Shown in pieces: positions 23,599-31,021 of a stretch of 64,000 bases of DNA (position 1 is its first letter; every line of letters begins with the position of its first letter). Source of the stretch: Lentzea albidocapillata subsp. violacea (lineage in GTDB: Bacteria > Actinomycetota > Actinomycetes > Mycobacteriales > Pseudonocardiaceae); the NCBI RefSeq assembly GCF_900100275.1, contig NZ_FNET01000022.1, forward strand, positions 62,001 through 126,000. The letters run 5' to 3'. The notes below the pieces were generated by a model. The model made no database searches. It was given only the letters and a program-made list of their open reading frames with translations, and was not told where the DNA came from. Made by a program: the position numbers and the translations under genes.

Positions 23599-25910
23599 TG
23601 TCTGCGCGGCTCCCGGCCGAACGGCGACTTCGGTCGCTCCAGGCCGGGAGCCTTCGGGATCGGCATGGTCACCGGGGTGTCCGCGGTGATCGTGATCGGC
23701 TCGCCGTGGTGCCTCGTGGTCAGCTCGGTGCCGTCCACGATCCGGTAGGTGGCCCCGGACTCGCACACGTCCACCGAGATCCTCGTGCCCCGGAAGGACA
23801 TGCGGAACGAGAAGCGGGTCAGGTCTTCCGGCAGCCGTGGCGCGAACGTGAGCTCGCCGCCGTGGTCGCGCATGCCGCCGAACCCGGCTACCAGCGCCGT
23901 CCACGCACCCGCCAGCGAGGCCATGTGCAGGCCGTTGGTGACGTTGTCGTGCAGGTCGTGGAGATCGGTGAACGCGGCCTCGACCAGGTAGTCGTACGCG
24001 AGCCCGAGGTGCCCGACCTCGGCCGCCAGCACTGCCTGCGTACCTGCCGACAACGACGAGTCACGCACCGTGCGAGCCTCGTAGTAGGCGAAGTTGCGCG
24101 CCTTCTCGTCTTCGGTGAACGCGTCACCGCGCACGTGCATGGCGAGCACCAGGTCCGCCTGCTTGATCACCTGGCGCCGGTACAGGTCGAAGTACGGGAA
24201 GTGCAGCAGCAGTGGGTACTTCTCCTGCGGGGTGTTCTCGAAGTCCCACTCCGCGTGCTTGGTGAAGTTGTCCGCCTGCGGGTGCACCTGCAGCATCTCG
24301 TCGTACGGGATCGACATCGCGTCCGCGGCCCTGCGCCAGGCCGCGATCTCCTCTTCCGTCGCGTCACAGGGGTTTCGCTCGGCGGCGTCGGCGGCGGCCC
24401 ACAGGTTCTGCTGGGCGATCAGGTTGGTGTAGACGTTGTTGTCGACGATCGCCGAGTACTCGTCCGGACCTGTCACGCCGTCGATGCGGAACCCGTCGTG
24501 CGGGTCGTGGTGACCCAGCGACAACCACAGCCGTGCTGTTGCCACGAGGATCTCGGTGGCTTCGCAGCGATCGAAGTCCCGGTCCCCGGTGGCGTTCAGG
24601 TACTGCTGGGTGGCGTACGCGACGTCGCCGGAGACGTGGAACGCCGCCGTGCCCGCCGGCCAGTACGCGCTGCATTCGGCGCCGTTGATCGAACGCCACG
24701 GGAACGCGGCACCCTTGAGCCCCAGCACCTTCGCCCGCTCGCGGGCTTTGTCCAAAGTGGAGTGACGCCAGCGCAGGGCGTCGCGGGCCGCGTCCGGGAC
24801 CGTGTAGGTGAGCACGGGGAGCACGAACATCTCGGTGTCCCAGAACGCGTGGCCGTCGTAGCCCGGCCCGGTGAGGCCCTTGCCGGCGATGGCACGGGAC
24901 TCGCCGCGCGCCCCGGCCTGCAGGATGTGGAACAGTGCGAACCTGATCGCCTGCTGGAGCTGGTCGTCGCCGTCGATCTCGATGTCCGCGACCTCCCAGA
25001 AGTCGTCCAGGAACACCCTCTGCTCCTGGAGGAGCCCCTCCCAGCCCGTCTGGCAGGCGCCGGCGAGCGCGGCCTCCACCTGGGCCCGGAGCGCGGGGGT
25101 CGAGCGCTGGCCGGACCAGCCGTAGGCGATGTACTTCGTGAGCTTCAGGCAGCCGCCCGCGGGCACGTCGACGGCCGCGGTGAACCGGGCCAGGTCGTCC
25201 TCGGCGCGGATCTCCGTGCGGATGTCGACGCCGTCGACGTCGAACTCGTGGTCCATCGCGGCGGCCATGCGCAGGCCGGACACCCTGGTGTGGTGGCACA
25301 GCACGGCCCGTGACTTCTCTGCCATCGTGAAGTCGTTGACCAGCGGGGAATCGAGCGCGGCGGCGACGCGCGGGTCGTTGCTGCGGCTCTTGGTCGGCTC
25401 GTTCGCGAGCAGGTCGGACTGGACGACGAGCTGCAGGTCGTCCATCGGCTCGACTTCGTACCTGATGGCCGCGACCGCGCGCTGCGTGAACGACACGAGC
25501 CGTTCGCTGCGCACGATCACACGCCTGCCCGTCGGCGACTCCCAGACCGTGCGGCGGCGCAACGTGCCAGAGCGGAAGTCGAGGGTGCGTTCGTGCTCGA
25601 CGGCGTTGCCGTAGCGCATGTCCAGCGGCTCGTCCTCGACCAGCAGCCGGATGATCTTGCCGTCGGTGACGTTGACAACGGTCTGGCCCGCCTCCGGATA
25701 GCCGTAGCCACCCTCCCCGTACGGCAGCTGATGCTCTTCGTAGAAGCCGTTGAGGTAGGTGCCGGGCAGGCCCCTCGGCTCGCCCTCGTCCAGGCTGCCG
25801 CGCATGCCGATGTGGCCGTTGGACAACGCGAACGTCGACTCGGTCTGGTGCAGGTGGTCCACGGACAGGCCCTGCCAGCGCAGCTGCCACGGCTCGACGG
25901 CGTAGCTCAT
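23595..25910 (-). CDS. Glycoside hydrolase family 65 phosphorylase (trehalose/maltose/kojibiose type)
   Basis: A 771-residue cytosolic enzyme with the complete GH65 layout: N-terminal beta-sandwich (SNGHIGMRGSLDEGEPRGLPG), linker, and (alpha/alpha)6 barrel. YDGHAFWDTEMFVLP (351-365) is the substrate loop, VTGPDEYSAIVDNN holds the proposed general acid Glu484, and KQADLVLAM contributes phosphate-site residues. Family members reversibly phosphorolyse alpha-glucobioses to beta-glucose 1-phosphate plus glucose. ATG 25910 overlaps the stop of the beta-phosphoglucomutase gene (ATGA), which turns beta-glucose 1-phosphate into glucose 6-phosphate, so phosphorolysis is the likely direction. Trehalose, maltose or kojibiose specificity cannot be settled from sequence alone. 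Confidence 0.9.
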   Translation of the reverse strand: MSYAVEPWQLRWQGLSVDHLHQTESTFALSNGHIGMRGSLDEGEPRGLPGTYLNGFYEEHQLPYGEGGYGYPEAGQTVVNVTDGKIIRLLVEDEPLDMRYGNAVEHERTLDFRSGTLRRRTVWESPTGRRVIVRSERLVSFTQRAVAAIRYEVEPMDDLQLVVQSDLLANEPTKSRSNDPRVAAALDSPLVNDFTMAEKSRAVLCHHTRVSGLRMAAAMDHEFDVDGVDIRTEIRAEDDLARFTAAVDVPAGGCLKLTKYIAYGWSGQRSTPALRAQVEAALAGACQTGWEGLLQEQRVFLDDFWEVADIEIDGDDQLQQAIRFALFHILQAGARGESRAIAGKGLTGPGYDGHAFWDTEMFVLPVLTYTVPDAARDALRWRHSTLDKARERAKVLGLKGAAFPWRSINGAECSAYWPAGTAAFHVSGDVAYATQQYLNATGDRDFDRCEATEILVATARLWLSLGHHDPHDGFRIDGVTGPDEYSAIVDNNVYTNLIAQQNLWAAADAAERNPCDATEEEIAAWRRAADAMSIPYDEMLQVHPQADNFTKHAEWDFENTPQEKYPLLLHFPYFDLYRRQVIKQADLVLAMHVRGDAFTEDEKARNFAYYEARTVRDSSLSAGTQAVLAAEVGHLGLAYDYLVEAAFTDLHDLHDNVTNGLHMASLAGAWTALVAGFGGMRDHGGELTFAPRLPEDLTRFSFRMSFRGTRISVDVCESGATYRIVDGTELTTRHHGEPITITADTPVTMPIPKAPGLERPKSPFGREPRRH

Positions 25911-26584
25911 GACAGCAGCTCGTCGAGCTCGTCGACCACCACGTCGGCGCCGCCGGCCTTGAGTGCCTCCGCCTGGTTGCCGCGGTCGACGCCGACGACG
26001 AACCCGAACCCGCCGTCGTGACCTGCCTGCACGCCCGCCAGCGCGTCCTCGAAGACGGCGGCGTTCCCAGGTGCGGTCTGGAGTCTTCTGGCGCCTTCGA
26101 CGAACGAGTCCGGTGCCGGTTTGCCCCGCAGGTTCGACGCGGTGATGACGTTGCCGTCCACCAGCGCGTCGACGTAGTCCAGCAGGTTGCCCGCCCGCAG
26201 CACGCGCATGGCGTTGGCGGAGGACGTGACGACGCCGATCGGCATGCCCGCCGCCCTGGCCGCCTTCAGGTAGTCGACCGAGGCCGGGTACGGCGTGATG
26301 CCCTGTTCGTCGATGATCGAGTTGACCAGCTCGTTCTTCTGGTCGCCGATGCGGCGGACCTCGTCCTCCAACGGCGTGAGGCCACGTGACGTCAAGAAGC
26401 TGCGCACGCCGTCGTAGCGTGGCTTTCCGTCCACGTAGGCCAGGTAGTCCTGTTCGCTGAACGGCTGGCCCATTGCCTCGAACGTCTGCCGCCACGCCTG
26501 CCGGTGCAGCACGGCGGTGCTGGTGAGCACGCCGTCGAGGTCGAACAGCAACGCTGTGATCTTCTCCGGGATGCCGAGGCTCAT
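25907..26584 (-). CDS. Beta-phosphoglucomutase family HAD hydrolase
   Basis: A 225-residue HAD protein with the nucleophile motif LLFDLDGVLTSTAVLH (Asp-x-Asp), a helical cap, GVVTSSANAMRVL with the motif II Ser, the Lys region RGKPAPDSF, and AAVFEDALAGVQAGHDGGF with motif III/IV acids. This pattern matches beta-phosphoglucomutases paired with GH65 enzymes. It is the upstream gene of the pair and overlaps GH65 by 4 nt. ATG 26584 is chosen; the longer in-frame start at 26614 would add MSARRVHDRN with no homology. Together the pair channels an alpha-glucobiose into glycolysis. Confidence 0.87.
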   Translation of the reverse strand: MSLGIPEKITALLFDLDGVLTSTAVLHRQAWRQTFEAMGQPFSEQDYLAYVDGKPRYDGVRSFLTSRGLTPLEDEVRRIGDQKNELVNSIIDEQGITPYPASVDYLKAARAAGMPIGVVTSSANAMRVLRAGNLLDYVDALVDGNVITASNLRGKPAPDSFVEGARRLQTAPGNAAVFEDALAGVQAGHDGGFGFVVGVDRGNQAEALKAGGADVVVDELDELLS

Positions 26585-26591
26585 GTTTCGA

Positions 26592-26810
26592 TCATGCACC
26601 CGTCTCGCCGACATCGCCGCGTTCTTCCGCGAGCCGCTCGTCCAGCGGCCGTGGGTGCGCCTGTTCGTACTCCGTCATCCCGTACTTGGTGGACTCCGCC
26701 CAGCCTTCCTCCGGCTCGGTCTCCAACGGGTCGTGCTTGAGGTTGTCCTCGTCCAGAGCCTCGAAGTCGTCCGAGTTCTCCTGGATGTACGCGCCGCGTT
26801 CTTCGCTCAT
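26592..26810 (-). CDS. Small acidic protein, DUF5709-like
   Basis: A 72-residue, strongly acidic and hydrophilic protein with no hydrophobic core. It starts MSEERGAYIQENSDDFEALD and ends with RPLDERLAEERGDVGETGA. The repeated short acidic blocks and the LDERLAEE element recall actinobacterial DUF5709 proteins, usually annotated only as hypothetical. GGGAGG lies 2 nt before ATG 26810. It sits 7 bp upstream of the beta-phosphoglucomutase start on the same strand and may be co-transcribed, though a functional link is unlikely. The protein looks intrinsically disordered. Confidence 0.6.
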   Translation of the reverse strand: MSEERGAYIQENSDDFEALDEDNLKHDPLETEPEEGWAESTKYGMTEYEQAHPRPLDERLAEERGDVGETGA

Positions 26811-26834
26811 GTCCTCCCAGTACCCCGTTCGGCG

Positions 26835-27536
26835 CTATCCGATGCTTTGGCCGACCAGCGAGCCGATGGCGTACGTGACGCCCATGGCGATCAGCCCGCC
26901 CACGACGTTGCGCACGACCGCACGACGTTTGCCGGCGCCGCTGAGCCTCGCGCTCACGAAACCCGTCAGGGCGAGGGTGAGGACGGCGGCGGCGACCGTG
27001 ATCGGCACGCGCAGGCCGGTCGGGGTCAGGGCGATCGCGGCGAGCGGGAGGAGCGCGCCGACGGTGAACGAGACGAAGCTCGCGATGGCGGCGCCCCACG
27101 GGTTCGTCAGCCCGTCCGGGTCGATGTGCAGCTCGGCCTCGGCGTGGGCGGCCAGCGCGTCGTGCTCGGTGAGCTGCCTGGCGACCTCCTCCGCGGTCTG
27201 CTCGTCGAGGCCCTTGTCCTCGTAGATCTCCTTGAGCTCCTCGAGTTCCTGCTCGGGCATGTCCCGGAGCTCTCTGCGCTCCTGGGCGAGGAGGGCGCGT
27301 TCGGCGTCGCGCTGGCTGCTGACGGACACGTACTCGCCGCTGGCCATGGACATGGCGCCCGCGAAGAGACCCGCGAGGCCCGCGACGAGGATCTGGGCGC
27401 GGTCCGTGGTGGCGCCCGCGACGCCCACCACGAGGCTGGCGGTCGACACGATGCCGTCGTTGGCGCCGAGAACCCCCGCGCGCAGCCAGTTCATCCGGTC
27501 GCCGGTGACCTCGTCGTGGGGCTCGTGGTGGGTCAT
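26835..27536 (-). CDS. VIT1/CCC1 family transporter
   Basis: A 233-residue membrane protein of the vacuolar iron transporter family. The N-terminal helix LRAGVLGANDGIVSTASLVVGVAGA is diagnostic, followed by FAGAMSMASGEYVSVSSQRDAE. A cytosolic acidic helical domain (about 75-130, rich in Glu) would bind metal, and three C-terminal helices follow (ASFVSFTVGALLPLAAIAL, ITVAAAVLTLALTGFVSA, VGGLIAMGVTYAIGSLVG). It probably exports Fe2+ or Mn2+ from the cytosol. GGAGG lies 7 nt before ATG 27536. A TnpB element is inserted immediately upstream, inside what should be its promoter region. Confidence 0.85.
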   Translation of the reverse strand: MTHHEPHDEVTGDRMNWLRAGVLGANDGIVSTASLVVGVAGATTDRAQILVAGLAGLFAGAMSMASGEYVSVSSQRDAERALLAQERRELRDMPEQELEELKEIYEDKGLDEQTAEEVARQLTEHDALAAHAEAELHIDPDGLTNPWGAAIASFVSFTVGALLPLAAIALTPTGLRVPITVAAAVLTLALTGFVSARLSGAGKRRAVVRNVVGGLIAMGVTYAIGSLVGQSIG

Positions 27537-27688
27537 CTGAAGTCCTCCGAGAAGACCTCGCCCTTCAGGACGAGGAGGAATCGGACCTCTGCGTAGCAGG
27601 GCGGGAACAGCCGTGTCGCCGTCGGGGTGATACGGCGTCCACGACCCAGCCGTACAGGGTCACACGGTGGCCGGGTAATCTGTGAACG

Positions 27689-28882
27689 GTGAACGGGCTG
27701 GTGAAGCGGGCTTTTCGGTACCGCTTCTATCCGAGCGAGGCGCAGGCGGCGGAGCTGTCGCGCACGTTCGGGTGTGTCCGCAAGGTCTACAACTTGGCGT
27801 TGCGGGCCCGTGCGGAGGCGTGGTCGCTGCGTGGGCAGCGGGTCGGTTACGAGGCCACGTCGGCGTTGCTGACCGGGTGGAAGCGCACCGAGGAACTGGC
27901 GTTTCTGGCCGAGGTGTCGGCGGTGCCGTTGCAGCAGGCGTTGCGGCATCTGCAGACCGGGTTCACGAACTTCTTCGCCAAGCGTGCGCGGTTTCCACGG
28001 TTCAAGTCGCGCAAGAAGTCGCGCGCTTCGGCGGAGTACACGCGTTCGGCGTTCCGCTGGCGTGACGGGACGTTGACGCTGGCGAAGATGGCCGAGCCGC
28101 TGGACATCCGCTGGTCCCGGCCACTGCCCGAGGGCGCGGCGCCGTCGACGGTAACCGTGTCGCGGGATCCGGCCGGGCGCTGGTTCGTGTCCCTGCTGTG
28201 CGAGGACCCCGGCGTGACGCCGTTGCCCGCCACCGATGCGGTCGTCGGTATCGATGTCGGGCTCGACCACCTGTTCGTTCTCTCGACCGGGGAGAAGATC
28301 GGCAATCCCCGGCAGGAGCGCCGTGACCGCACGACACTGGCCAGGGCGCAGCGGACGTTGTGCCGTAAGCAGAAGGGCAGCGGCAACCGGGACAAGGCTC
28401 GCGTCAAGGTTGCCCGTATCCATGCTCGGATCGCCGATCGGCGCACCGACTTCCTGCACAAGATCACTACTCGGCTCGTGCGTGACACCCAAACGCTCGT
28501 GATCGAGGATCTGGCCGTGTCGAACATGGTCGGTAACCACCGCCTGGCCCGTGCGATCAGTGACGCGGGCTGGCGGCAGTTCCGGCAACAACTGCAGTAC
28601 AAGGCGAGTTGGTACGGGCGGGACGTGATCGTCGCGGATCGCTGGTTCCCGTCGTCCAAGCTGTGCTCGGTCTGTGGCGCGCTCGCGGCGGCGATGCCGC
28701 TGCGCGTGCGCATGTGGACCTGTGGCTGCGGGGCGACCCATGACCGGGACGTGAACGCGGCACGTAACATTCTGGCCGCCGGGCTGGAGGCGTCGGTCTG
28801 TGGAGCCGGTGTAAGACCTCAACGGAAGACTCCGGGCGGGCAGTCGGCGACGAAGCAGAAAACCCCGCGGCGCGAGCCGTAG
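27689..28882 (+). CDS. tnpB: RNA-guided endonuclease TnpB (IS605 OrfB family)
   Basis: A 397-residue TnpB. The N-terminus VKRAFRYRFYPSEAQAAELSR is diagnostic. The RuvC residues are intact: Asp189 in GIDVGLDHL, Glu273 in VIEDLAVSNM and the Asp pair in HDRDVNAARN (352/354). The zinc ribbon has CSVCG (326/329) and CGCG (345/347). All catalytic features point to an active nuclease that would cut targets next to a transposon-specific motif using an RNA from its own 3' end. Start GTG 27689; GTG 27701 (MKRAFRYRF) is an alternative. No tnpA is present, so movement would need a related transposase elsewhere. The C-terminal 40 residues are basic and probably overlap the guide RNA scaffold. Confidence 0.92.
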   Translation: MNGLVKRAFRYRFYPSEAQAAELSRTFGCVRKVYNLALRARAEAWSLRGQRVGYEATSALLTGWKRTEELAFLAEVSAVPLQQALRHLQTGFTNFFAKRARFPRFKSRKKSRASAEYTRSAFRWRDGTLTLAKMAEPLDIRWSRPLPEGAAPSTVTVSRDPAGRWFVSLLCEDPGVTPLPATDAVVGIDVGLDHLFVLSTGEKIGNPRQERRDRTTLARAQRTLCRKQKGSGNRDKARVKVARIHARIADRRTDFLHKITTRLVRDTQTLVIEDLAVSNMVGNHRLARAISDAGWRQFRQQLQYKASWYGRDVIVADRWFPSSKLCSVCGALAAAMPLRVRMWTCGCGATHDRDVNAARNILAAGLEASVCGAGVRPQRKTPGGQSATKQKTPRREP

Positions 28883-28916
28883 GAATCCCCCTCGTTCACG
28901 AGGGAGAGAAAGTCAA
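28780..28916 (+). ncRNA. Putative right-end (omega) guide RNA of the TnpB element
   Basis: TnpB guide RNAs come from the end of tnpB and the transposon right end. Here the last 100 or so coding bases, the TAG at 28880-28882, the GGAATCCCC stretch and the hairpin 28889-28904 are followed by AAAGTCAA. The guide would begin at about 28917 (TTCCGCAGGTTAGCG). The 5' limit is a guess. Confidence 0.4.
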
Positions 28917-29094
28917 TTCCGCAGGTTAGCGCTGGTCTCGCGGGGTGCTGGGCGACCACGCCGCCGCACCGTCCGGACTCTGCTGAACGGGTGAGTTCTC
29001 CCTGGCCAGAGGCTGGAGGTTCATTTTTTGTCAGACCCCCGTGGCAGCATGTCGAACAGGTGTTCGTGTGCGTGCTAGAGGAGGTCAGTTCCCG

Positions 29095-29739
29095 ATGCAG
29101 ATCGAACCCAGCCGCTGGCCAGGCCGCGTGGTGCCGTCCACCGGTTCCGACGTGGACGTCGCCGTGGAGTCCCTGTGCGTGCGCGCCTCGTGGGCCGACG
29201 CCGACCGCCGCTGGGTGCGGCGCCTGCTCGAGCCGTGGTTCAGGGCGGGCTGGAGCGTCGACGCCCTGCTGGTGGCCATCGACAAGAAGCCGGACGGCAC
29301 CAGCCAGGGCCGGCCCCGTTCCCGCGCGCAGGTGGCGCACGAGTTCCTGCGGGCCCGCCTGCGCACCTGGACGGCGGACGGCGCGGGCATCGCCAAGCCG
29401 CCGCTGGCGGGCATCTCCCTCGGCGAGTGGTACCGGGTGAACCGCCGCAACGCCGCTCTGAACGCCCCGCGCCGGGGCGTCGGCCTCAGCTCGCAGGGCC
29501 GCCAGGCGCAGGCGGAGACGCGTGCGCTCGCCCACCGGCGCGACCCGGTGGAGCGCAGCCGCGAGAAGGGCCGGCGGCGGCAGGAGGTGCTCGACAGCCT
29601 GCTCGTGCCGGGTCAGGAGGTGCCGTCGTTCGCCGACTCGTGGCGGCTGGTCGCCGAGCTGATCCCGGTGCAGCGGGTGTGCTCGTCCTGCGGGCACGTG
29701 CGGAACGAGGTGCCGAGGCCGGCGCACCGCGTCGCCTAG
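29095..29739 (+). CDS. Conserved actinobacterial protein of unknown function
   Basis: I do not recognise a named domain. The 214-residue protein starts at ATG 29095, 8 nt after GAGGAGGTC; the longer frame from 29041 is less likely. Residues 25-75 are helical (RASWADADRRWVRRLLEPWFRAGWSVDALLVAID), followed by KPDGTSQGRPRSRAQVAHEFLRARLRTW. This resembles conserved HTH-like regions in actinobacterial plasmid- or element-borne proteins, so nucleic-acid binding is possible. A basic stretch (HRRDPVERSREKGRRRQEVL) and a terminal CSSCGH follow; a single CxxC is too little for a zinc finger. It is monocistronic, just downstream of the TnpB element. Confidence 0.6.
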   Translation: MQIEPSRWPGRVVPSTGSDVDVAVESLCVRASWADADRRWVRRLLEPWFRAGWSVDALLVAIDKKPDGTSQGRPRSRAQVAHEFLRARLRTWTADGAGIAKPPLAGISLGEWYRVNRRNAALNAPRRGVGLSSQGRQAQAETRALAHRRDPVERSREKGRRRQEVLDSLLVPGQEVPSFADSWRLVAELIPVQRVCSSCGHVRNEVPRPAHRVA

Positions 29740-29890
29740 GAGGCGGCGAGGTGCCTCACCGCTGATCACGAACGTCGGCCCCGCAGACCAGAAAAGGGCG
29801 TTCTACCTGCGACTTCGGCGATCGATGGTTGAAATCGGCCCACGCCGGGAACACGGAACGAGTTTCTTGTTTCCGATATAAGGGGCCGAC

Positions 29891-30193
29891 ATGCTCGAAG
29901 TCACGCCGATGGCTGCGGAGGTCATCAACGAGCTGACGTCACAGTCAGAGGGCACCACCGACGACATCGGCCTGCGTTTCGCCCTGGCCACCGAGCAGAA
30001 CAGCCAGGCGGCGCTGGAGCTGTCGCTCAGCGAGGCTGCCGACGGCGACGAGGTGGTGGCGGCCCCCGCGGGCGCCAAGGTCATCCTGGAGCGGGCGGCC
30101 GCCCAGTACCTGGAGGACAAGGTCCTCGACGTGCGCCAGGACGACGAGGGCAACCCGGCTTTCGCGATCGCGCGCCAGGAGCAGTCCGGCTGA
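29891..30193 (+). CDS. HesB/IscA-like protein without cysteines
   Basis: A 100-residue single-domain protein. MLEVTPMAAEVINELTSQ, LRFALA, DGDEVVAAPAGAKVILERAAAQYLEDKVLDV and NPAFAI follow the A-type iron-sulphur carrier fold, but no Cys is present, whereas IscA/ErpA proteins use three. It therefore cannot carry a cluster in the usual way. Such Cys-free relatives are common in actinobacteria and are annotated as Fe-S biosynthesis proteins without evidence. The AAGGGG before ATG 29891 is a fair ribosome site. It is monocistronic, ending at a strong hairpin terminator. Function unknown. Confidence 0.75.
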   Translation: MLEVTPMAAEVINELTSQSEGTTDDIGLRFALATEQNSQAALELSLSEAADGDEVVAAPAGAKVILERAAAQYLEDKVLDVRQDDEGNPAFAIARQEQSG

Positions 30194-30235
30194 GATTCTC
30201 GGCCAGGCGGGATCAACGGCGATTCCCCGAAATGC

Positions 30236-30281
30236 GAACCGGGCCGGACCCCTCCGTGAGGGAGGGTGTCCGGCCCGGTTC
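30236..30281. terminator. Strong bidirectional hairpin terminator
   Basis: Arm GAACCGGGCCGGAC plus CCCTCC (30236-30255) pairs with GGAGGG plus GTCCGGCCCGGTTC (30261-30281). The loop is GTGAG and one T is bulged. With about 20 bp of stem it separates the convergent HesB-like and lectin genes. Confidence 0.8.
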
Positions 30282-30296
30282 GTCAGAGCCCCGGGA

Positions 30297-30869
30297 TCAG
30301 GGAATGGTCAGCACCTGACCGGGGTGGATGAGGTCCGGGTTCGCGATGCCGTTGGCGGACGCGATCGCGCCGTAGCGGTTGCCGTCGCCGTAGAAGCGCT
30401 CGGCGATCGCCCAGAGCGTGTCGCCGCCCGCGACGGTGTAGGTCTGCACGGCCGGAGCGGCGGGCGCGGCCGGCGCCTCCTCGACCGGAGCGGGAGCAGG
30501 CGCCTCGGGGGTGGCCTGCGGCGAGTCGGTGTTGGTGTTGGAGGCCCACTTCGCGCCGCCGTCACCGCCGAACACGACCAGGTTCCTGTCGTCCTGCAGC
30601 ACCAGGCGCGCGCCCTGGTTGCCCTGGGTGCCGGTGGACCACACGGCGTTGTCGTCGCTCGTGTAGAGCACGAAGTTGCCGTCGTCCTGCAGCGCGGCCC
30701 GCACCGCGCCCTTGCCGTCGGTGCCGCTGGCCCACACCGTGCCGGTGTTCTCCGACAGGACCAGGTTGCCGTCGGACTGCAGGGTCAGCAGGTACCCGTT
30801 GGCACTGGTCAGCTGCTGGCCGCGGGTGAGTTCCTGCCCGGCTTGCAAGGTGTCCACAAGAAGCTCCAC
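30297..30869 (-). CDS. Bulb-type (B) mannose-lectin domain plus LysM protein
   Basis: A 190-residue protein. Residues 1-112 form a monocot-mannose-binding B-lectin domain with three repeats of the sugar-binding pattern (LQSDGNLVLS, LQDDGNFVLY, LQDDRNLVVF; QxDxNxVxY, two with final residue changes). A Pro/Ala linker (115-140) leads to a C-terminal LysM domain (YTVAGGDTLWAIAERFYGDG to HPGQVLTIP) that binds peptidoglycan or chitin. No signal peptide is present and the first residues already belong to the lectin fold, so export is by a nonclassical route or the protein acts in the cytosol or after lysis. It may tether mannose glycans to the wall. Similar proteins resemble LlpA-type bacteriocins only distantly. 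Confidence 0.85.
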   Translation of the reverse strand: MELLVDTLQAGQELTRGQQLTSANGYLLTLQSDGNLVLSENTGTVWASGTDGKGAVRAALQDDGNFVLYTSDDNAVWSTGTQGNQGARLVLQDDRNLVVFGGDGGAKWASNTNTDSPQATPEAPAPAPVEEAPAAPAAPAVQTYTVAGGDTLWAIAERFYGDGNRYGAIASANGIANPDLIHPGQVLTIP

Positions 30870-30972
30870 TTCGGACGATGTCGACCGCCCGAACCGGCGG
30901 CGCCCGAAGCGGAAACTAGTCAGGCCGCCACCGTTCCGCCCGGTGAGCGGCGCACGTGCACCCGAGGGAGTG

Positions 30973-31006
30973 AAAAACGCCCCCCGCCCGAAGGCAGGGG
31001 GCGTTC
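30973..31006 (-). terminator. Intrinsic terminator after the NlpC/P60 gene
   Basis: On the minus strand, AACGCCCCCTGCC pairs with GGCGGGGGGCGTT around a TTCG tetraloop, followed by a run of T. It lies 16 bp after the end of the 31022-32008 gene and is a textbook intrinsic terminator, rare in such high-GC DNA. Confidence 0.85.
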
Positions 31007-31021
31007 AGCACGAGAAGGAGA

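Larger units (their letters stand above)
27551..28916 (+). mobile_element. TnpB-only IS200/IS605-superfamily (IS1341-type) element
   Basis: A single tnpB gene is flanked by subterminal hairpins and lacks a tnpA. The left hairpin is CCTCGCCC-TTCA-GGACGAGG (about 27556-27575); the right hairpin is CCCTCG-TTCA-CGAGGG (28889-28904), ending in AAAGTCAA at 28916. No terminal inverted repeats or target duplication are seen, as expected for this superfamily. The right end is well placed; the left end is estimated, since bases 27537-27549 hold the ribosome site of the VIT gene. Confidence 0.7.

Noticed and set aside
22965..25313. 782-codon plus-strand frame opposite the GH65 gene
   Set aside because: It starts inside the GlxA gene and crosses two real genes; no recognisable motif, Arg/Val-biased shadow translation.
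23595..26584. GH65/beta-PGM region as a trehalose synthesis cluster
   Set aside because: No TreS, OtsA/B or TreY/Z genes are present; the pair is a phosphorolytic unit and direction is more likely catabolic.
30236..31006. CRISPR or tandem-repeat array
   Set aside because: The repeated GC-rich palindromes are two different terminators; spacing and sequence do not repeat.
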